Assembly: GCA_002422265.1 (NCBI GenBank)
Contig: DIUB01000129.1
Span: 1 to 16,073 of the forward strand
Direction: 5' to 3'
Length of the DNA: 16,073 bases
Source of the DNA: Geobacter sp. UBA6169
GTDB lineage: Bacteria > Desulfobacterota > Desulfuromonadia > Geobacterales > Pseudopelobacteraceae
In this document: piece after piece, positions 14,835-16,073 of the stretch
Layout of the letters: every line of letters starts with the position of its first letter
How positions within the stretch are numbered: position 1 is the first letter of the stretch
Program-made: the position numbers and the translations under genes
The notes under the pieces: generated by a model
Database searches by the model: none
The model's input: only the letters and a program-made list of their open reading frames with translations
Told to the model about the DNA's origin: nothing

Positions 14835-14875
14835 CCCTTGCTGGCTGAGCGTAGTCGAAGCCTGACCCTTGCCCC
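14796..14875 (+). repeat. Imperfect direct repeat (GGCTGAGCGTAGTCGAAGCC type) with TTGACCCTTG units
   Basis: Two 35-base copies, 14796-14830 and 14841-14875, share GGCTGAG, GTAG and TGA-C-TTG-CCC blocks with roughly nine mismatches. Between them lies TTGACCCTTG, the same octamer vocabulary as the hairpin at 6173-6247. The core GGCTGAGCGTAGTCGAAGCC resembles a short dispersed repeat common in many bacterial genomes (recollection, not searched). The first copy is within the end of the STAS-like gene; the second fills most of the 62-base gap before cheY. No T-run follows. Confidence 0.65.
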
Positions 14876-14896
14876 TTCAAAGGAGACTGACGCACC

Positions 14897-15259
14897 ATGA
14901 AAACGATTTTGCTTGTAGATGATTCCACCACCCTGCTGATGAGTATCAAGGCTATCCTGGAAAAGGCCGGCTACGCGGTCCAGACCGCCACCGGCGGTGA
15001 TGCTGCCCTGAAACTGCTGGCCACGGTTAAACCAAACCTGATGATCACTGATCTGAACATGCCCGGTATGGACGGCATTACCCTGATCAAAGAGGTCAAG
15101 AAGCTGCCGACCTGCCGGTTTATGCCGGTGCTGGTGATGACCACTGAATCACAGCAGCAGAAACGAACCGATGCCCGCGCTGCCGGCGCAACCGGCTGGC
15201 TGGTAAAGCCGGTTAAACCGGAAGAGCTGATTGAGGTGTTGAAGAAGCTGGTCCCGTAG
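14897..15259 (+). CDS. cheY: CheY-type single-domain response regulator
   Basis: The product is a 120-residue stand-alone receiver. The acidic pocket VDDS, phospho-acceptor D52 in ITDLNMPGMDG, the switch Thr in MTTES and the conserved Lys in VKPVK are all present, so it should be phosphorylated, most likely by CheA just upstream. The LNMPGMDG motif is typical of CheY rather than of transcriptional regulators, and there is no output domain, so it acts by protein contact (flagellar or pilus motor switch, or phosphate sink). AAAGGAG (14879-14885), 11 bases before the ATG, is a strong ribosome site. The gap upstream contains a repeat, but the order cheA, STAS-like, cheY, MCP suggests one transcript. 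Confidence 0.93.
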   Translation: MKTILLVDDSTTLLMSIKAILEKAGYAVQTATGGDAALKLLATVKPNLMITDLNMPGMDGITLIKEVKKLPTCRFMPVLVMTTESQQQKRTDARAAGATGWLVKPVKPEELIEVLKKLVP

Positions 15260-15279
15260 TTCTGAACCGAGGAGATCCC

Positions 15280-16073
15280 ATGACTGCACAGATTACACCG
15301 ACGGCTGTGGTTCGCCGGGCACAGAATTCATTCCTGCCGGCTCCCCTGGCCTTTCTGGCGGGCGGCGGTATCACGGCGGTTGCCGCCCTGCTGACCCTGC
15401 CGGGGGAAACGACTGCCGGAACGCTGACCCTGCTTGGCCTGACCGGGGGGCTGTGCTGCTGCGGGGCCTGGCTGCTGGCGGCCTGGCCTGGCCGAAGCCT
15501 GGCTGCCAACCTGAAACAGGCCTGCGAAACAGCCCACGGCTGCTGCACCGATACCCACGCCCAGGTGGTCGGGCTGGTGGAGGATCTGCACGCCACCCTG
15601 GACAAGACCGCCAACCTGAACCGCCTGCACCTTGAAAACGTGATTAACCAGACCAATGATGCCGCCGAGCAGATTGTATTGATGCTGCAGAATCTGGACA
15701 GCGCTGCCGGTGATCTGATGCAGGGGATGGAGCAGTTCAGCAGCGAGATCTCCACCTCGCTTGACGATTCAAACCGGATCCTGACCAACAACGCCGAGAT
15801 GATCAAGCTGATCGAACAACATCTGACCGCCCGGGAACAGGCAGCCCGGCTTGAACGGGAACGGCTGCAATCCATTGTCGGCACGGTGGACAAGCTGAAC
15901 GAACTGGTCTCCCACATCCGCGACATAAGCGACCAGACCAACCTGTTGGCCTTGAATGCGGCCATTGAGGCTGCCCGGGCCGGTGAGGCCGGCCGCGGTT
16001 TTGCCGTGGTGGCGGATGAGGTGCAGCGGTTGTCGGCCACAGTTGACAAGACCGCCAACCAGATCGGTCAGGG
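15280..16073 (+). CDS. Methyl-accepting chemotaxis protein with minimal periplasmic loop (5' part; runs off window)
   Basis: GAGGAG (15269-15274) and ATG 15280, 20 bases after cheY, open a frame that continues past the window end (264 codons visible). Two hydrophobic segments (about 17-40 and 48-69) are separated by only about seven residues (PGETTAG), and Arg at 12-13 and 72 predict both ends in the cytoplasm, so there is no periplasmic ligand domain. The second segment contains CCC at 59-61, with CC soon after the membrane. No clear HAMP is seen. Helical coiled-coil sequence leads to the signalling tip (from R214): RDISDQTNLLALNAAIEAA then RAGEAGRGFAVVADEV, the conserved region that binds CheA and CheW. 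It likely reports membrane, redox or cytoplasmic signals, or receives input from another protein (inference). Confidence 0.93.
   Translation, partial: MTAQITPTAVVRRAQNSFLPAPLAFLAGGGITAVAALLTLPGETTAGTLTLLGLTGGLCCCGAWLLAAWPGRSLAANLKQACETAHGCCTDTHAQVVGLVEDLHATLDKTANLNRLHLENVINQTNDAAEQIVLMLQNLDSAAGDLMQGMEQFSSEISTSLDDSNRILTNNAEMIKLIEQHLTAREQAARLERERLQSIVGTVDKLNELVSHIRDISDQTNLLALNAAIEAARAGEAGRGFAVVADEVQRLSATVDKTANQIGQ

Noticed and set aside
1..16073. tRNA, rRNA, transposase, integrase or attachment sites
   Set aside because: None was seen; all coding regions have matching codon style and no sign of a mobile element beyond the short repeats.

Overview
The window is a dense signal-transduction locus with every recognisable gene on the + strand. 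The coding sequence is GC-rich (judged by eye, not counted). The multi-domain kinases, the PocR-type sensor kinase, the CheB-CheR-kinase fusion and the chemotaxis genes are typical of anaerobic Desulfuromonadia (Geobacter, Pelobacter or Trichlorobacter relatives). That taxonomic placement is inference from style; no phylogenetic marker gene is present.

Block 1 (155-6167) is four genes coupled by 4-, 23- and 8-base overlaps. In order they are a stand-alone cobalamin-binding protein with the W-x9-EH signature of CarH-type B12 photoreceptors, a cytoplasmic PAS-type histidine kinase, a 154-residue helical protein of unknown function with an NHxNH motif, and a 1262-residue CheB-CheR-coiled coil-PAS-kinase-receiver fusion. 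A plausible sigma70-type promoter lies upstream (54-81). The block ends at a long GGGTCAAG-type hairpin followed by seven T.

Block 2 (6271-11150) is two kinases joined by an ATGA overlap. The first is a PAS-PAS-PocR-PAS-PAS sensor kinase and the second is a receiver-kinase-degenerate receiver-receiver hybrid. A 219-base spacer with four short G/C-rich hairpin repeats follows.

Block 3 (11370 to the window end) holds an RpfG-type receiver/HD-GYP phosphodiesterase, CheA (GTGA overlap), a small STAS-like protein whose last codons lie in a dispersed repeat, a single-domain CheY, and the 5' part of a methyl-accepting chemotaxis protein with almost no periplasmic region.

Taken together this looks like a chemosensory and phosphorelay array. 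Possible inputs are a B12 light or redox sensor, PAS domains, a PocR ligand pocket and an MCP. Outputs are CheY, covalent methylation by CheB/CheR, and c-di-GMP breakdown by HD-GYP. No DNA-binding regulator, separate CheW or free Hpt protein is encoded here, and CheA P1 is the only Hpt domain seen. The most interesting candidate is Block 1: a B12-based sensor translationally coupled to a kinase, an unknown partner and an adaptation-enzyme/kinase fusion.
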